DNA from: Caldilineaceae bacterium
Lineage (GTDB): Bacteria; Chloroflexota; Anaerolineae; Caldilineales; Caldilineaceae
Direction: 5' to 3'
Assembly: GCA_020634815.1 (NCBI GenBank)
Contig: JACKBA010000012.1
Location: forward strand, 86,514-150,513
DNA: 64,000 bases
Positions 55,684-64,000 of this stretch are shown piece by piece. Below the pieces are notes generated by a model. It was given only the letters and a program-made list of their open reading frames with translations, made no database searches and was not told the DNA's origin. The translations under genes and the position numbers were made by a program. Each line of letters opens with the position of its first letter. Position 1 is the stretch's first letter.

Positions 55684-58600
55684 ATGAGAGACACCACGAA
55701 GAGGGCCAGTGCCCACCGCCGGCCTCGTCTCCGGCAGACTCTGGCGACGGTTGTTCAGCTATGCATCGTCTTCATGATGATTCTGTCACCGCTTGCCAGC
55801 TTACAGCCCGCACCCGTGCAGGCTGCGCCGGCCGCGCAGGCGCCGACGAATACCTTCTCTCTGCGCGTGGTCAGCGCTCGTACGGAGCCCAACGCTCCCG
55901 GCGGGCCGGTCACGGCCGGTGATGTGATCACGGAGTTCCAGTACCTGATCAATGAAGACAACACAGGCGACCCGCTGCAACTGCGCGAGGATGGCTGTAC
56001 GCCCGCCGATGCGAACTACCCGGTCAACTGCAACTGGCCGTCGTTGCGCGAGGTGCCGGGCGCCGCCCCGATCATGACGCAGGGCGACCAGAGTGACTTC
56101 GCCAACGGCGGCTTCGACTTGCCCGACGGTCGCTATCTGGTCTCGGTCATGGCCGACGGCTACAAGATCGGCGGCGCGCACTTCACCGTCCCGCTGACCG
56201 GGCCGGTGACGGTGGAACTGCACCCGCACCCGCTGCCTTCGGCGACCATGCGCATCAAGGTCTTCGAGGATATCTCGCCGGTCAACGGCCAGATGGACGC
56301 GCCGGCCGAAGGCGGGCTGGCCGGTTTCCGTGTCACCATCAACGACACGCTAGGCCAGGTTTCCGTCGACGTCTTCGGCAACCCGCTCTGCACGACCTAC
56401 GACGCCAACATGGAGCCGACCGGCCAGACCGACTGTCTGTACAGCGACGCCAACGGCGACATTGTCGTCCCCAACCTGGGGCCGCTGCGCTATGACGTGT
56501 TGGTCACGCCGCCCGACGGCTCCGACTGGGTCGAGACGACCACGTTGGAAGGCTCGCCCAGTTGGGATACGTGGCTGCAAGAAGGCGGCACCGGCCTGGA
56601 CAACGAGTTTGTCGTCGCCGGCGAGCCTTTCCCCTGGACCATCTTTGGCTTTACGCGGCCGATGGATGGGTTGAACGATGCTGGTGTCACCGGTGGCGTG
56701 CGCGGTACGCTGGTCGGCGCATCCGTCTACCTGCCCCAACAGGGCGGCCTGCCCTATGTAGGTGACATCTGGAACGGCTTCAGCGGCTCCAAGATGACGG
56801 GCGCCATCGACAACGGCTGGGTGGCCCTCTCTGACCTGCAGAACGGCGACACCGCGATCTACGTCGCGCCGGCCAATCCTGACGGCACCTATGAAATCAA
56901 CAACGTGCCCAATGGCAACTACCTCTTCACGTGGTGGGATGCCAACCTGCACACGATCTTGGACTGGATTCAGGTGACGGTGGCCGACGGGCAGATGACC
57001 GATATGGGTACTCCGTTCCTCACCGGCTGGTTCACCAAGTACGAAGGTTACGTCTTCGAGGACACCAACGCCAATGGCAAGATGGACCCGGGCGAACGCG
57101 GACTGTCCAACTACCTGGTCGTCTACCGCGACCGTGACAACACTGAAATCGACCGCATGTCCATCGCTTCCACGACCGACCCGACGGGCTACTACGTGCT
57201 CGAAAAAGCCTATCCCATGAGCTCGTGGATGATCCTGGAAGCCTACAATGACCGCTACTACACCACCGGTATCACCTACCAGGTGGAGAACCAGCCCGAG
57301 CCGACCACGGTGTTGGGCAACGGCGTGGATGTGGGCGTGCTGCCCATCCTCGGCCAGGCGGCGCGCGTCGACTGGGGCGTCAAGCCCTACGATGCGACCG
57401 GCGCCCGCGGCGGCCCGCGCAACGGCGGTATCGTCGGCACGGTGAGCTACGACACCACCCGCAACGAACTCAACCCGCGCTACGCGGCCGTGGAGCCGTG
57501 GCAGCCGGGTATCCCGGGTGTGACCGTCAACCTGTACGTGCCGGTCCCATGCGGCACAAATGCCGGGGTTGCCTGTGATGCCCGCAACCAGTACGAACTG
57601 GCTGCGGACGGCTCCTATGCGCAGGGCACGCTGATCAACACTACCGAGACCGAGCGCTGGGAACAGCCCATTGAGTGCGTGGCGCGCGATGCCAATGGCG
57701 TTCCGCTGCCCTGGGGCAATGGCAACCAGGCCGTGCTGCCGACCGATGGCAGCGGCAACCAGGCGATCGCCGGCCGGCGCTGTATCGAGGCGCCGCTCAT
57801 GGGGACGCAAGTGCAGGGCGGCTTTGCCACGCTTGACGGCAACTACGGCTTTACCGAAGGCTGCTTTGGCGCCGGCATCGACCCGCTGACGGGGCTGTGT
57901 AATGACACCGGCGAAGCACCGGCGACGCCGCTGCCGGCCGGTGACTACCTGGTGCAGGTTGATGTGCCGAACGACACGATCTTCGGCCGCCCGCTCTACC
58001 AGGTGACGCGAGAAGAGGACATCAACGTCTTCAACGGCGACCAGTTCGTGCCGCAGGTGCCGCCGCCCGCATGCGCCGGTGCGCTGCACACGGTGGACGT
58101 CGCCGGCTTCGGTACGGACGGCCCGAACGCCGTGCTCAACCCGAGCTTTGTGGACGCCGGCGGCTCCATCTACGAAGGCCAGGTCAAGCCGCTGTGCGAT
58201 ATGAAACTGGTCACGCTCAATAACGGCAAGTCCATTGCGCCGACCTTCAATTTCTTCACCGATGTGCCCATTCCCGGCAAGTGGAAAGGCTACATCATCG
58301 ACGACCTGACGGTCTCGACCGACCCGACCTCCATCAACTTCGGTGAGAAGGCCGGCATCGAGAACATGCCCATCGGCGTCTACGACTTCACTAACAACCT
58401 GGTGACGACGATCACCTCTGACCCGAACGGCGTGTATGAAGTCCTGCTGCCGTCGACCTACTCGATCAACTGCCCGACGCCGGCCGGCGTCTGCCCCGGC
58501 ATGTACTACATCCTGGGCAACGACCCAGGCCAGCCGGGCCAGTTGAACCCGAACTACAACCCGCAGTTCCGCACCATCGGCGCCACCTTTGAGATCTATC

Positions 58601-61449
58601 CGGGCGTCATGGTGCCGTCCGACCTGGCGCCGACACAGATCGTGCCGGGCGTACTGGCCGGCGGCACGCAATACTCGACGCCGCCCCAGTGCTTCCTGGA
58701 CGCAGAGACGCCACAACTCTTCGCCGTCTCGCGCCCCTACGTGCGCCTGAACTCGAACGCCGACAATCGCCAGTTCACCATCGAGGGGCAGGGCTTTGGC
58801 GCAACGCAGGGCCAGGTGCTGCTCGACGGCGGCCTGCCGCTGCAAGTCACCAGTTGGACGGACCGCGTGATTGGTGTCACCGTACCGGCCACCGTGCCGA
58901 CCGGCGTGCACCAGCTCGGCATCCGCACGGCGGCGGGCAACGGCACGATCAACGGCCTGAGCTTCCACGTCATCGGCAGCGGCTACAACGCGCTGGTCTA
59001 TGAAGTGGGTCCGGGGCGCACGTACGCCACGGTGCAGGCCGGCATCAATGCCGCCGCCAATGCCAGCGGCAACCGGCCGCGCGTTGTGGTCGTCTACCCT
59101 GACACGCCGGCGCTGTGGAATCCGAACGGCACTTACTTCGAGAATGTGATCATCTACTCGCCGCTCACACTGCAAGGCATCGGCCCGGGTGGCGTGCGCG
59201 CCGACGCTTCGTCCGTCTCCGGCACGGTGCTGGACGGCCGCGGCGTCGCCGGCGACACGGAATATGCGACCACGTGGCGCAACTTCGTCCAGAGCCTGAC
59301 CTGGGACGGCAACCAGGCCATGTACGAGGGTGCGGTGGTCTACGTGCTGGCCGAGAGCAACGAAATGACGGCCAGCCGCTACGTGACCATCGACGGCATG
59401 AAGATCCAGGGCGGCGACCAGCAGGGCTTCCCCAATAACCTGCAGCCGGCCGACCCGACACAGCAGGAGTTCGCGGCCGTACAGGGCGGCGGCATCTTTG
59501 CCAACGCCTACGCCCGCAACATGCGCATCACGAACAACATCCTGCAGAGCAATGGCGGCGCCTATGCCGGCGCCATTCGCCTGGGCACGCCGCACCTGCC
59601 GGGCGCGCTGAACGACAATCAGAACGACAACGTGACGATTGAGTTCAACCGCATCCTGGCCAACGGCGGCACCAACCTGGCCGGCGCCATCGGCGTCTTC
59701 TCGGGTGCGGATAACTACGAGATCGCGTACAACGACATCTGCGGCAACTTCTCGGCGGAATACGGCGGCGGCATCAGCCACTACGGCATGAGCCCGGGCG
59801 GCCGCATCCACCACAACCGCGTCTACTTCAACCGTTCCTACGACGAAGCGGGTGGCATCATGATCGCCGGCGAGTTGCAGGCCGATCCGGCCATGCTGAC
59901 GCCGGGCGCCGGGGCGGTTGACGTTCACGACAACCTGATCCAGGCCAACATGGGCAACGACGATGGCGGTGGTCTGCGCTTCCTCATGGCAGGCAACTTC
60001 CCGTACAACGTCTACAACAACGTCGTCGTCAACAATATCTCGACCCATGAAGGCGGCGGTGTCTCGCTGAACGACGCACCCGACGTGCGCTTCTACAACA
60101 ACACCGTCATGAATAACATCACGACGGCGACGGCCATGACGAGCAATGGTCAGGCGGCTCCGGCCGGCTTGTCCACGGCCCGCAACAGCGCGCTGCTCCA
60201 GGCCACGCTGCCGGCCACCGCGCCCATCTTCAGCAACCCGGTGCTCTTCAACAACATCTTCTGGGGCAACCGTGCCGGCGCCTTCACTGGCGGAGCGGTT
60301 GCGGGCATCGGCCTGCCGGGCGATCCCTACCCGATCAACTACTGGGATCTCGGCGTGGCCGATGGCACCGGCATTCTGGCGCCGACCAACACGCTCATGC
60401 AGGTGACGACAGGCACGACTACTAACCCCAGCAACGTCGTGGGCACGGCACCGGTCGTCGTGGAGGAGTTCGAAACGTCGGTCAATGTGGCGCCGTGGCG
60501 TGGCAACCCGCGCTTCGTCGACATCATGATCGTGACGCCGGCCACCCTGCCCAACCTGCTGGGCGACTATCACCTGGCGCAAAGCTCACCGGCCGTGGAC
60601 GCCGGCGCGGAGAGCCGCGGTGCGATCCAGGCGCCGGGCGTCGACATCGACGGCGACCTGCGTCCGGCAGGCAGCGGCTACGACATGGGCGCCGATGAAG
60701 TCGATGTGACGGGCAACGCCTTCCCGGTGACGGGCATGCTGGACACCTTCAACCGGCCGAACAGCAACAATCTCGGCGCTAACTGGGGCGGGCAGACGAG
60801 CCGCTTCGCCATCGCCGGCAATGCCTTGCAGGTTACGGCAGCCAACCTTTCGACCGTGCACTGGAGCGCCCAGAGCTTCGGCCCGAACCAGGAGGCCTTC
60901 TTCACCTTCACCGACATTGCAGCGAATGCACAAGAAGTCGGCCTGTTGCTCAAGCTCAATGGGAACAACGCGGCGTCAACCAATATGTCGACGATCAACG
61001 TCAACTACGATCGGCGCCCCGGCCAGGGCAACGTCCAGATCTGGACGCACCAGGGTAGTCAGGGCTGGCGCCTGCGGGCCGTCTTCCCTGGTGTTGTCTT
61101 CAACGTCGGCGACCAACTGGGCGCACGCACGTTGGCGGACGGCACAGTCAACATCTACCGCAACGGCGTTCTGCTGGGGACTGCCAATGCGACCGGTGGC
61201 CAGAATCCGCTGTGGCCGACGAGCCTGGCGGCCGGCGGTGGACGCATCGGCATCTACATCGTCTCGCCTGCCAACAGTGCCCGGATGGACAACTTCGGCG
61301 GCGGCGATGTGCCACCGGTCTTCGTCCAGGTTGCGGCCGAGGAGAGCAACCTGATCCAGCCGGTGCTGCCGGACACCTACGAGGTGAACCCGCTGCGGCT
61401 GATGTACGAAGACAACTCGATCTACTTGCCGGCGATTACGGCGCCCTGA
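55684..61449 (+). CDS. Giant secreted protein: SdrD-like, IPT/TIG, beta-helix and LamG-like domains
   Basis: The 1921-residue product has a signal peptide (hydrophobic about 20-45). Several beta-sandwich (CNA-B/carboxypeptidase-regulatory-like) units span about 55-900, one with the SdrD motif YEGYVFEDTNANGKMDPGE (about 455). An IPT/TIG domain lies at about 1018-1100 (FTIEGQGFGATQGQVLLDG). A right-handed parallel beta-helix covers about 1110-1600 (NVTIEFNRILANGG, YNNVVVNNIS). A choice-of-anchor-Q-like tail motif (SPAVDAGAES...GYDMGADE) comes before a LamG/concanavalin-like domain (about 1690-1890). It ends YEDNSIYLPAITAP; an IYLP motif near the C-terminus is common in secreted proteins of this phylum. 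AAGGAGGAAGA precedes the ATG. The multicopper oxidase genes follow, so it may be their scaffold or glycan anchor. Confidence 0.85.
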   Translation: MRDTTKRASAHRRPRLRQTLATVVQLCIVFMMILSPLASLQPAPVQAAPAAQAPTNTFSLRVVSARTEPNAPGGPVTAGDVITEFQYLINEDNTGDPLQLREDGCTPADANYPVNCNWPSLREVPGAAPIMTQGDQSDFANGGFDLPDGRYLVSVMADGYKIGGAHFTVPLTGPVTVELHPHPLPSATMRIKVFEDISPVNGQMDAPAEGGLAGFRVTINDTLGQVSVDVFGNPLCTTYDANMEPTGQTDCLYSDANGDIVVPNLGPLRYDVLVTPPDGSDWVETTTLEGSPSWDTWLQEGGTGLDNEFVVAGEPFPWTIFGFTRPMDGLNDAGVTGGVRGTLVGASVYLPQQGGLPYVGDIWNGFSGSKMTGAIDNGWVALSDLQNGDTAIYVAPANPDGTYEINNVPNGNYLFTWWDANLHTILDWIQVTVADGQMTDMGTPFLTGWFTKYEGYVFEDTNANGKMDPGERGLSNYLVVYRDRDNTEIDRMSIASTTDPTGYYVLEKAYPMSSWMILEAYNDRYYTTGITYQVENQPEPTTVLGNGVDVGVLPILGQAARVDWGVKPYDATGARGGPRNGGIVGTVSYDTTRNELNPRYAAVEPWQPGIPGVTVNLYVPVPCGTNAGVACDARNQYELAADGSYAQGTLINTTETERWEQPIECVARDANGVPLPWGNGNQAVLPTDGSGNQAIAGRRCIEAPLMGTQVQGGFATLDGNYGFTEGCFGAGIDPLTGLCNDTGEAPATPLPAGDYLVQVDVPNDTIFGRPLYQVTREEDINVFNGDQFVPQVPPPACAGALHTVDVAGFGTDGPNAVLNPSFVDAGGSIYEGQVKPLCDMKLVTLNNGKSIAPTFNFFTDVPIPGKWKGYIIDDLTVSTDPTSINFGEKAGIENMPIGVYDFTNNLVTTITSDPNGVYEVLLPSTYSINCPTPAGVCPGMYYILGNDPGQPGQLNPNYNPQFRTIGATFEIYPGVMVPSDLAPTQIVPGVLAGGTQYSTPPQCFLDAETPQLFAVSRPYVRLNSNADNRQFTIEGQGFGATQGQVLLDGGLPLQVTSWTDRVIGVTVPATVPTGVHQLGIRTAAGNGTINGLSFHVIGSGYNALVYEVGPGRTYATVQAGINAAANASGNRPRVVVVYPDTPALWNPNGTYFENVIIYSPLTLQGIGPGGVRADASSVSGTVLDGRGVAGDTEYATTWRNFVQSLTWDGNQAMYEGAVVYVLAESNEMTASRYVTIDGMKIQGGDQQGFPNNLQPADPTQQEFAAVQGGGIFANAYARNMRITNNILQSNGGAYAGAIRLGTPHLPGALNDNQNDNVTIEFNRILANGGTNLAGAIGVFSGADNYEIAYNDICGNFSAEYGGGISHYGMSPGGRIHHNRVYFNRSYDEAGGIMIAGELQADPAMLTPGAGAVDVHDNLIQANMGNDDGGGLRFLMAGNFPYNVYNNVVVNNISTHEGGGVSLNDAPDVRFYNNTVMNNITTATAMTSNGQAAPAGLSTARNSALLQATLPATAPIFSNPVLFNNIFWGNRAGAFTGGAVAGIGLPGDPYPINYWDLGVADGTGILAPTNTLMQVTTGTTTNPSNVVGTAPVVVEEFETSVNVAPWRGNPRFVDIMIVTPATLPNLLGDYHLAQSSPAVDAGAESRGAIQAPGVDIDGDLRPAGSGYDMGADEVDVTGNAFPVTGMLDTFNRPNSNNLGANWGGQTSRFAIAGNALQVTAANLSTVHWSAQSFGPNQEAFFTFTDIAANAQEVGLLLKLNGNNAASTNMSTINVNYDRRPGQGNVQIWTHQGSQGWRLRAVFPGVVFNVGDQLGARTLADGTVNIYRNGVLLGTANATGGQNPLWPTSLAAGGGRIGIYIVSPANSARMDNFGGGDVPPVFVQVAAEESNLIQPVLPDTYEVNPLRLMYEDNSIYLPAITAP

Positions 61450-61551
61450 CAACGGTGAGCGCTTCCTCCGGTCTGGTTGCCGAAACGGCGCCAGGCCGGG
61501 GGGAGCCCCCTGAGCTACTGAACCGGTTGTTCGCACTTCAGGAGAACGAAC

Positions 61552-62871
61552 ATGCGAAAGACATTCTCACGACGAGACCTCATCAAGATAGCCGGCGGCA
61601 CCGTTGCGGCCGCGGCCGGGGCAAGCTTGCTGCCGCGCTACCTGGGCAAGGGCTGGCTCTCGCCCCTCGCCACCAACAGCGCCGGCGCGCAGGAAATCGC
61701 CCCTGACCTCTACTTCGCCGCCACCGATGGCTGGATCGGGCTGCCGCCCTCGCCGGCGCTGCCGCCCTACCATCCTGACGACCTGGCGCCTGCACCATTC
61801 ACGACCTATATCTTCGGCTTCCGCAACGTGACGGGGCTGACCGTTGACCAGGTCCGCTATCAGAAGATGCGTGCGCAGCATTCGGCGCCGCTCTTCTGGG
61901 CAGACGAAGGGGCGACGCTCCGTCTCCAGCTCACGAACCTGGGCTTGCAGATGCGCCCGGACCTGGTCGATGCCCACACGCTGCACTGGCACGGCTTCCG
62001 CCATGTGATCCCGTTCTTCGACGGCGAGCCCATGGGGTCGGTCTCTGTGCCCATCGACCGCAACTTCACCTACGTCTTCCGGCCGCGCGACCCCGGCACC
62101 TACATGTACCACTGCCATGTGGAAGACATCGAGCACGTGCACATGGGCATGACCGGCATGGTCTTCGTGCGCCCGGCGCAGAACGGCCAGGGCTTCTACC
62201 AGAGCGGCCGCTACGCCTACAACGACGGCGACGGCTCCACCGGCTACGACCGCGAGTTCTCCATGCTGCTGACCGAGGTCTGGTCCGAGGCGCACTGGGA
62301 CGACTCGCACATCCAGTTGCCGGAATGGACCGACTACCGCGTCGACTTCGGCTTGATCAACGGCCGCGCCTATCCCGACACGTTGGCGCCGAGTGGCTCC
62401 GTGGATCCCTTCAACCCGGTGCGCGATGCCAACGGCGACCTGATCCCGACGCCCGGCTACGAGCACCTGCAATACCAGCCCATCTCGTCGCTGGTGACCT
62501 GCAACGAAGGCGAGCGCGTGCTCTTGCGCTTTGCCAACCTTGGCTTCACCGAAGGGGCAATGACGACGGCGGGGCTGAAGATGCGTATTGTTGGTCGCGA
62601 CGCCACACTCATGCGCGGGATTACGGATGTGGACACGTCCTATCTGACCAACACCATCTCGCTGGGCGCCGGTGAAAGCGCCGATGCCATCTTCACGGCG
62701 CCGGCCTATCGCGGCGGCAGCAATGGCCAGCCCTATGACACCTATCTGCTCTACAACCGGGCCACGACCCATGGCAGCAATGCCGGGACGGCCGGCTACG
62801 GCGGGCAGATGACCGAAATTCGCGTCTACCCGACCGGCACGCTGCCTGTGCAGACCGTGCCCAACACCTAG
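61552..62871 (+). CDS. Tat-exported multicopper oxidase-like protein (copper site in domain 1 only)
   Basis: The 439-residue protein has a twin-arginine signal (SRRDLIKIAGG). Cupredoxin domain 1 (about 50-210) contains H142-T-L-H145-W-H147-G and H187-C188-H189, H195, M200 (YHCHVEDIEHVHMGM). These are the L3/L4-type motifs that hold the type 1 copper and half of the trinuclear cluster in laccases; the Cys-to-His spacing is two residues longer than usual. Domain 2 (about 215-435) has a cupredoxin-like pattern but no HxH; at the matching place it reads EGAMTTAGLKMRIVGRD. A trinuclear site would therefore need a partner. NGRAYPDTLAP (270-280) recurs in the next gene's product. AGGAGA lies 7 bases before the ATG; an in-frame operon position after the giant gene is likely. 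Confidence 0.88.
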   Translation: MRKTFSRRDLIKIAGGTVAAAAGASLLPRYLGKGWLSPLATNSAGAQEIAPDLYFAATDGWIGLPPSPALPPYHPDDLAPAPFTTYIFGFRNVTGLTVDQVRYQKMRAQHSAPLFWADEGATLRLQLTNLGLQMRPDLVDAHTLHWHGFRHVIPFFDGEPMGSVSVPIDRNFTYVFRPRDPGTYMYHCHVEDIEHVHMGMTGMVFVRPAQNGQGFYQSGRYAYNDGDGSTGYDREFSMLLTEVWSEAHWDDSHIQLPEWTDYRVDFGLINGRAYPDTLAPSGSVDPFNPVRDANGDLIPTPGYEHLQYQPISSLVTCNEGERVLLRFANLGFTEGAMTTAGLKMRIVGRDATLMRGITDVDTSYLTNTISLGAGESADAIFTAPAYRGGSNGQPYDTYLLYNRATTHGSNAGTAGYGGQMTEIRVYPTGTLPVQTVPNT

Positions 62872-62903
62872 GTCGCGTGAGAAGGATGACAAGGAGCTAT
62901 CAA

Positions 62904-64000
62904 ATGCCTACTTCTATGCTCAAATGGGTGCGGTGGGGGCTGGCGCTGGTCCTGGTGCTGGCGCTGCTGACCGCAGCATCGGCGACGGATATCCAGCGGG
63001 CAACCGCCCAGGCCGTGCCGACCGACGGCATCGTCTGCACGACCAATGCCAACAACACCTTTACCCTGACCACGTCGACCGGCTACATCGGCATGTCCGA
63101 CGACAACACGGTCTTCATGTGGGGCTATGCGCTGAGCGGCCAGCCGTTCCAGCACCCCAGCCCGGTGCTCTGTGTCAACCAGGGCGCCACCGTCACGGTG
63201 ATCCTGCAGAACACGCTGGCGGAGGATGTGTCGATCATCTTCCCCGGCCAGGAGAATGTGCTGGCCAATGGCGCGCCCGCCGTGCCGCAGTTCGACGGCG
63301 GCGGTAATCTGACGTCGTTGACCAACGTGGCGCCGGCCAATGGCGGCACGGTCACCTATAGCTTCGTGGCCAACCGCCCTGGTACGTTCATCTACCAGAG
63401 CGGCACGGACTCGGAGCGCCAGGTGCGCATGGGGCTCTTCGGCGCCCTGCTCGTGCGGCCGACTCGCGACGACCCGACCAACAACGTGCGCTACGCCTAT
63501 GCCGAGGGCGACAACGCCTACAAGGCCAGCACCGAGTTCATGATCATGATGTCCGAGGTCGACCCCATGCTCAACCAAGCGGTGGAGCGCGGCCAGAGCT
63601 TCGACATGACGCAGTATCAGCCGCGCTACTGGCTGGTCAACGGACGCGGCTACCCGGACACGATTGCGCCAAATTACGCACCCTGGCTGCCTTCGCAACC
63701 CTATGGCGCCCTGGCGCGCATCAACCCGTACGACCCGAACCCGGAACTGCCAAATAATGGTGGCCCGAACCCGGCCTATAACCCGCTGCCGGCCATGGTG
63801 CGCTATCTCAACGTCGGCAGCATCGACTTTCCCTTCCACCCGCACGGCAACAACGGCCGCGTGGTGGGGCGTGACGGCTTCCCGCTGCTCGATGCGGAAG
63901 GCCGCGACACTTCCTTCGAGAAGTTCAGCGTCAACGTCGGGCCGGGCCAGACCTGGGATGTGACCTTCTTCTGGCAGGACAACGAGGACTACGATCCGGA
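62904..64000 (+). CDS. Multicopper oxidase-like protein, degenerate domain 1 (partial)
   Basis: The gene runs off the right edge; 365 residues are visible. A Sec signal peptide (about 1-37) precedes a cupredoxin domain (about 45-188). There the expected HxHG position reads VSIIFPGQE, and the expected YHSH reads Y164-Q-S-G in GTFIYQSGTDSERQVRMGLFGALLV, so copper ligands are lost. After NGRGYPDTIAP (246-256) a second cupredoxin domain has H312-P-H314-G followed by GRVVGRDG, an L1-type ligand pair absent from the preceding protein. AAGGAG lies 7 bases before ATG, and the gene starts 32 bases after its paralogue. The C-terminal ligands are beyond the window. Confidence 0.85.
   Translation, partial: MPTSMLKWVRWGLALVLVLALLTAASATDIQRATAQAVPTDGIVCTTNANNTFTLTTSTGYIGMSDDNTVFMWGYALSGQPFQHPSPVLCVNQGATVTVILQNTLAEDVSIIFPGQENVLANGAPAVPQFDGGGNLTSLTNVAPANGGTVTYSFVANRPGTFIYQSGTDSERQVRMGLFGALLVRPTRDDPTNNVRYAYAEGDNAYKASTEFMIMMSEVDPMLNQAVERGQSFDMTQYQPRYWLVNGRGYPDTIAPNYAPWLPSQPYGALARINPYDPNPELPNNGGPNPAYNPLPAMVRYLNVGSIDFPFHPHGNNGRVVGRDGFPLLDAEGRDTSFEKFSVNVGPGQTWDVTFFWQDNEDYDP

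Noticed and set aside
56350..60582. Open frame of 1410 codons antisense to the giant secreted protein gene
   Set aside because: It has no start signal, its composition is low-complexity Arg/Val/Ala/Gly/His-rich, and the plus strand shows clear domains; it is a shadow of GC-rich codon bias.
61350..61449. C-terminus of the giant protein checked for PEP-CTERM or LPxTG sorting signal
   Set aside because: There is no hydrophobic helix or basic tail at the end; only IYLPAITAP is present.

Overview
The window is a high-GC bacterial chromosome segment. It most resembles the Chloroflexota (Anaerolineae/Caldilinea-like), though this is inferred from gene content only. The supporting features are a BTAD-STAND-WD40 regulator, an F420-type luciferase-like oxidoreductase, a DUF35/thiolase pair, a branched-chain amino acid ABC system, secreted proteins ending near an IYLP motif, and intergenic heptamer-type tandem repeats. 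Promoters follow the sigma-70 pattern closely: tRNA-Leu has TTGACT-N17-TATACT, radA TTGACG-N17-TACAAT and htpG TTGCCG-N17-TACAAT. No phage, IS element or CRISPR array was seen.

Layout. 1-2.3 kb (minus strand) is an exosortase operon: exosortase, EpsI-like protein, NTF2-like lipoprotein, and a cut-off membrane protein. 2.4-7.65 kb (minus) is central carbon metabolism: yvcK, gap, pgk, a conserved hypothetical and tpiA, ending in a strong terminator. 7.7-15 kb (plus) holds an AlbA_2 ATP-binding regulator, an amidinotransferase-fold protein, a thiolase, a DUF35 protein split into two reading frames, radA and a PA14 protein. 16.2-24.6 kb (plus) carries fabF, fabH with unusual extensions, enolase, tRNA-Leu (minus), a DoxX protein, htpG and a double GNAT protein. 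24.6-28.2 kb has livM/livH permeases divergent from their binding lipoprotein. 28.5-40 kb holds the BTAD/WD40 regulator, LLM and RidA, a WS/DGAT acyltransferase, and an M20-DinB-MFS operon. 40-51 kb has membrane proteins, a repeat lipoprotein and two overlapping multi-domain histidine kinases.

The right end (51.8-64 kb) looks like one functional block. An FTR1 iron permease lies downstream of a response regulator and sensor kinase on the minus strand. Divergent from them is a gene for a 1921-residue secreted beta-helix protein, followed by two tandem multicopper-oxidase-like genes. The oxidase paralogues have lost copper ligands reciprocally. The first keeps a full type 1 site and HxxHxHG/HCH in domain 1 but has none in domain 2. 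The second has lost HxH in domain 1 but keeps HPHG in domain 2. This suggests a split, complementing oxidase, possibly a ferroxidase feeding FTR1. It is the most interesting candidate system here.

The intergenic regions add a second theme: several spacers contain 7-9-nt tandem repeats, often with a reverse-complement arm able to form a long hairpin, and there are at least two orphan structured-RNA candidates (33.6-33.8 kb and 41.0-41.3 kb).
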